This document shows, piece after piece, positions 61,736 through 64,000 of a stretch of DNA of 64,000 nt. The stretch covers positions 5,610,501-5,674,500 of the forward strand of contig NZ_CP023202.1 in the NCBI RefSeq assembly GCF_000220705.2. Direction: 5' to 3'. The DNA is from Streptomyces xinghaiensis S187 (lineage in GTDB: Bacteria; Actinomycetota; Actinomycetes; Streptomycetales; Streptomycetaceae). Below the pieces are notes generated by a model, which was not told the origin of the DNA, made no database searches, and saw nothing but the letters and a program-made list of their open reading frames with translations. Position 1 is the first letter of the stretch, and each line of letters opens with the position of its first letter. The position numbers and the translations under genes are program-made.

Positions 61736-62356
61736 ATGGCCGGCGCGATGCGCAAGATGGCGGTCTACCTCGGCCTCGTGGAGGACGATGGGTACGACGG
61801 CCGGGGGTTCGACCCCGATGACGAGTTCGAACCCGAGCCGGAGCCCGAGCGGGCGCACCGGCAGCACCAGCCGCACCAGGCGGACCGAATGGAACGGGGC
61901 GAACCGGACGAACCGGTAAGAGTCGCCCAACCTCCCGCGCAGCGTGAACCGGTGGCCGTCACGGCCGAAAGCGGGCGTCCCGCCCGTATCGCCCCCGTGG
62001 CGTCCATCACACCCGAACGCCAGAGCCTGGAGAAGAACGCACCGGTGATCATGCCCAAGGTCGTCTCCGATCGCGAGCCCTACCGCATCACGACGCTCCA
62101 CCCCCGGACCTACAACGAGGCCCGTACCATCGGGGAACACTTCCGTGAGGGCACTCCGGTGATCATGAATCTGACGGAGATGGGCGACACCGACGCGAAG
62201 CGACTTGTCGACTTCGCGGCGGGCCTGGTCTTCGGTCTGCATGGCAGCATTGAGCGAGTGACGCAGAAGGTGTTCCTGCTGTCGCCTGCTAACGTCGATG
62301 TCACGGCGGAGGACAAAGCCCGTATCGCTGAGGGCGGGTTCTTCAACCAGAGCTGA
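61736..62356 (+). CDS. sepF: cell division protein SepF
   Basis: A 206-residue membrane-binding FtsZ anchor. The N-terminal amphipathic helix is [17 protein letters not shown]. An acidic and Gln/Pro-rich linker (~residues 20-95) follows, then the C-terminal SepF dimer domain ([34 protein letters not shown]...[35 protein letters not shown]). It links the Z ring to the membrane and substitutes for FtsA in actinobacteria. The ATG follows GGAGGACGC. A ~120-bp gap from the previous gene may contain a separate promoter. Confidence 0.97.
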   Translation: MAGAMRKMAVYLGLVEDDGYDGRGFDPDDEFEPEPEPERAHRQHQPHQADRMERGEPDEPVRVAQPPAQREPVAVTAESGRPARIAPVASITPERQSLEKNAPVIMPKVVSDREPYRITTLHPRTYNEARTIGEHFREGTPVIMNLTEMGDTDAKRLVDFAAGLVFGLHGSIERVTQKVFLLSPANVDVTAEDKARIAEGGFFNQS

Positions 62357-62414
62357 GACGCAACAACCGGCCGTACGGCCCGAGACGAAGTGCAAGGGGA
62401 GAGGGAAGCGCGGG

Positions 62415-62699
62415 ATGGACATCGCACTGCAGGTGATCTACATCGCGCTGATGTGCTTCCTGATTGTGCTGATTTTCCGGTTGGTCATGGATTATGTCTT
62501 CCAGTTCGCCCGGTCGTGGCAACCCGGCAAGGCGATGGTGGTGCTCCTGGAAGCGACCTACACTGTGACCGATCCGCCACTCAAGCTTCTGCGGCGGTTC
62601 ATTCCGCCGCTGCGTCTCGGGGGCGTGGCGCTCGACCTGTCCTTCTTCGTACTGATGATCATCGTCTACATCCTGATCTCCGTCGTGAGGCAGCTGTGA
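62415..62699 (+). CDS. sepG: YggT/YlmG-family membrane protein (SepG)
   Basis: A 94-residue protein with two membrane helices (LQVIYIALMCFLIVLIFRLVMDYVF and LDLSFFVLMIIVYILISVVRQL) separated by the YggT-specific EATYTVTDPPLKLLRRFIPPLR motif. In Streptomyces this protein, SepG, helps place SsgB and FtsZ and influences nucleoid shape. ATG start at 62415 with AGGGAAG upstream. Sits between sepF and divIVA as usual. Confidence 0.93.
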   Translation: MDIALQVIYIALMCFLIVLIFRLVMDYVFQFARSWQPGKAMVVLLEATYTVTDPPLKLLRRFIPPLRLGGVALDLSFFVLMIIVYILISVVRQL

Positions 62700-62746
62700 A
62701 CGATACGGTCTTGCCGATATGCCGACGACTACGTTGAGGTGAAGAG

Positions 62747-63856
62747 ATGCCGTTGACCCCTGAGGACGTTCGGAACAAGCAGTTCACGACCGTCCGCCTC
62801 CGAGAGGGCTATGACGAGGACGAGGTCGATGCCTTCCTCGACGAGGTCGAAGCCGAGCTGACCCGGCTGCTGCGCGAGAACGAGGACCTGCGGGCCAAGC
62901 TCGCGGCCGCGACGCGCGCCGCCGCGCAGAACCAGCAACAACAGGGCATGCGCAAACCGCCGGAGCAGCAGGAGAGGCCCGGCGGGCCGGTGCCCGCCGC
63001 CATATCGGGCCCGCAGCCGGTGCCGCCGCAGCAGCAGATGGGCCCGCCCCAGCTGCCCGGTGGAGCACCTCAGCTGCCCGCAGGTCCCGGTGGCCACGGC
63101 CCGCAGGGCGGCCCCGGCATGCACGGCCCCGGCCCGATGCAGGGTGGTCCCGGTCACATGGGCGGTCCGATGGGCGGCCCCGGCGGCCCCGGGCAGCACA
63201 TGCAGCAGCACCAGGGCCCCGGCGGTCACATGGGCCACGGTCCCGGCCCCGGCGGTCCGGGCGACGGCGGTGCCGCGCGCGTGCTGTCGCTCGCGCAGCA
63301 GACCGCGGACCAGGCGATCGCGGAGGCCCGTTCCGAGGCCAACAAGATCGTCGGTGAGGCCCGCAGCCGTGCCGAGGGTCTGGAGCGGGACGCCCGCGCC
63401 AAGGCCGACGCCCTGGAGCGGGACGCCCAGGAGAAGCACCGTGTCGCGATGGGCTCCCTGGAGTCCGCGCGCGCCACGCTGGAGCGCAAGGTCGAGGACC
63501 TGCGCGGCTTCGAGCGGGAGTACCGCACCCGTCTGAAGTCGTACCTGGAGAGCCAGCTGCGCCAGCTGGAGAACCAGGCCGACGACTCGCTGGCCCCGCC
63601 GCGCAGCGGCCCGCCGGCGCCGTCCCTGCCGCCGTCCCCCTCCATGGCCGGTGCCGGCTCGATGGGCGGGCACATGGGCAACCAGTCCATGGGCGGTCCC
63701 TCGGGCGGCAACGGCGGTCCGTCCTACGGAGGCCAGCAGCAGATGTCGCCGGCCATGACGCAGCCGATGGCACCGGTGCGGCCGCAGGGCCCGTCGCCGA
63801 TGCAGCAGGCACCGTCGCCGATGCGCGGCTTCCTCATCGACGAGGACGACAACTGA
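62747..63856 (+). CDS. divIVA: polar growth protein DivIVA
   Basis: A 369-residue coiled-coil protein that marks hyphal tips and drives apical growth. N-terminal lipid-binding domain [37 protein letters not shown] (within about 1-45), first coiled coil, then a long Gly/Met/Pro/Gln/His-rich linker (residues ~65-180). A second coiled coil of about 100 residues ([45 protein letters not shown]...) follows, then a Gly/Met/Gln/Ser-rich tail ending [12 protein letters not shown] with GGTGAAGAG upstream. A 21-bp terminator follows. It may be phosphorylated by AfsK in streptomycetes. Confidence 0.98.
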   Translation: MPLTPEDVRNKQFTTVRLREGYDEDEVDAFLDEVEAELTRLLRENEDLRAKLAAATRAAAQNQQQQGMRKPPEQQERPGGPVPAAISGPQPVPPQQQMGPPQLPGGAPQLPAGPGGHGPQGGPGMHGPGPMQGGPGHMGGPMGGPGGPGQHMQQHQGPGGHMGHGPGPGGPGDGGAARVLSLAQQTADQAIAEARSEANKIVGEARSRAEGLERDARAKADALERDAQEKHRVAMGSLESARATLERKVEDLRGFEREYRTRLKSYLESQLRQLENQADDSLAPPRSGPPAPSLPPSPSMAGAGSMGGHMGNQSMGGPSGGNGGPSYGGQQQMSPAMTQPMAPVRPQGPSPMQQAPSPMRGFLIDEDDN

Positions 63857-63890
63857 TCGCGGCGCCTTAGGGCGCGCACCGTCGGCATAT

Positions 63891-63935
63891 CACAGGTCCG
63901 GGCCCGGAGGGATTCCCTCCGGGCCCGGACCTGTG
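63891..63935 (+). terminator. terminator of dcw-divIVA run, 21-bp perfect stem
   Basis: CACAGGTCCGGGCCCGGAGG plus G (63891-63911), ATT loop, exact complement (63915-63935). It is the longest perfect hairpin in the window, 35 nt after the divIVA stop. Confidence 0.95.
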
Positions 63936-64000
63936 CGCGTCCGCGGGTGGTGTCCCCCCGAGGGCGCCGACGGGGCCCGGCCGGCTTCCGCGCGGCCGGG

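Overview
The window is very GC-rich, uses many GTG starts, has dense short-overlap operons, and carries a complete actinobacterial division and cell-wall (dcw) cluster ending in a long Gly/Met/Pro-rich DivIVA. This points to Streptomyces or a close relative. From memory, the gene order from about 9.3 kb to the right end follows the Streptomyces coelicolor block that runs from anthranilate synthase through DAHP synthase, bacterioferritin, the thiamine genes and metF to ftsZ and divIVA. No alignment was run.

Left part (1-9.1 kb): the 3' end of a D-lactate dehydrogenase, a small unknown gene, a GNAT acetyltransferase, then a compact rightward run of six genes. The first five are an NNMT-like methyltransferase, a large unknown protein, a ParA/MinD-like P-loop protein with Arg in place of the P-loop Lys, and two further unknown proteins. 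They match, in order, the families named after S. coelicolor SCO2525, 2524, 2523, 2522 and 2521. A membrane-anchored protein follows. This is the most likely undescribed system here, and it appears to sit beside, not within, the conserved core block.

Middle part (9.2-39.6 kb): a fused TrpE-TrpG enzyme behind a Trp-Trp-Trp leader peptide and attenuator; a secreted GH81 beta-1,3-glucanase under a LacI-type operator; class II DAHP synthase; an iron-box-controlled bacterioferritin ferredoxin facing bacterioferritin; a molybdopterin oxidoreductase; endonuclease IV; an SGNH hydrolase; a TetR/FBP divergent pair around a perfect operator; a four-PASTA Ser/Thr kinase; thiO-thiS-thiG behind a TPP riboswitch; an FAD reductase; an Rv2175c-like DNA-binding protein; thiE; metF; a Tyr/Gly-rich membrane protein; a phytoene-desaturase-like enzyme; an ABC-like/YhgE/TetR operon in which the ATPase looks degenerate; a HEPN protein; a methyltransferase; and a DUF3040 membrane protein.

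Right part (39.8-64 kb): a leftward moxR-DUF58-transglutaminase operon and a carbonic anhydrase, then the rightward dcw run rsmH-ftsL-ftsI-murE-murF-mraY-murD-ftsW-murG-ftsQ-ftsZ-pgeF-yggS-sepF-sepG(ylmG)-divIVA. It is closed by a 21-bp terminator hairpin. These genes make and flip lipid-linked peptidoglycan precursor, build septal wall, assemble the Z ring and mark the growing hyphal tip. No tRNA, rRNA, insertion sequence, prophage or CRISPR array was seen.
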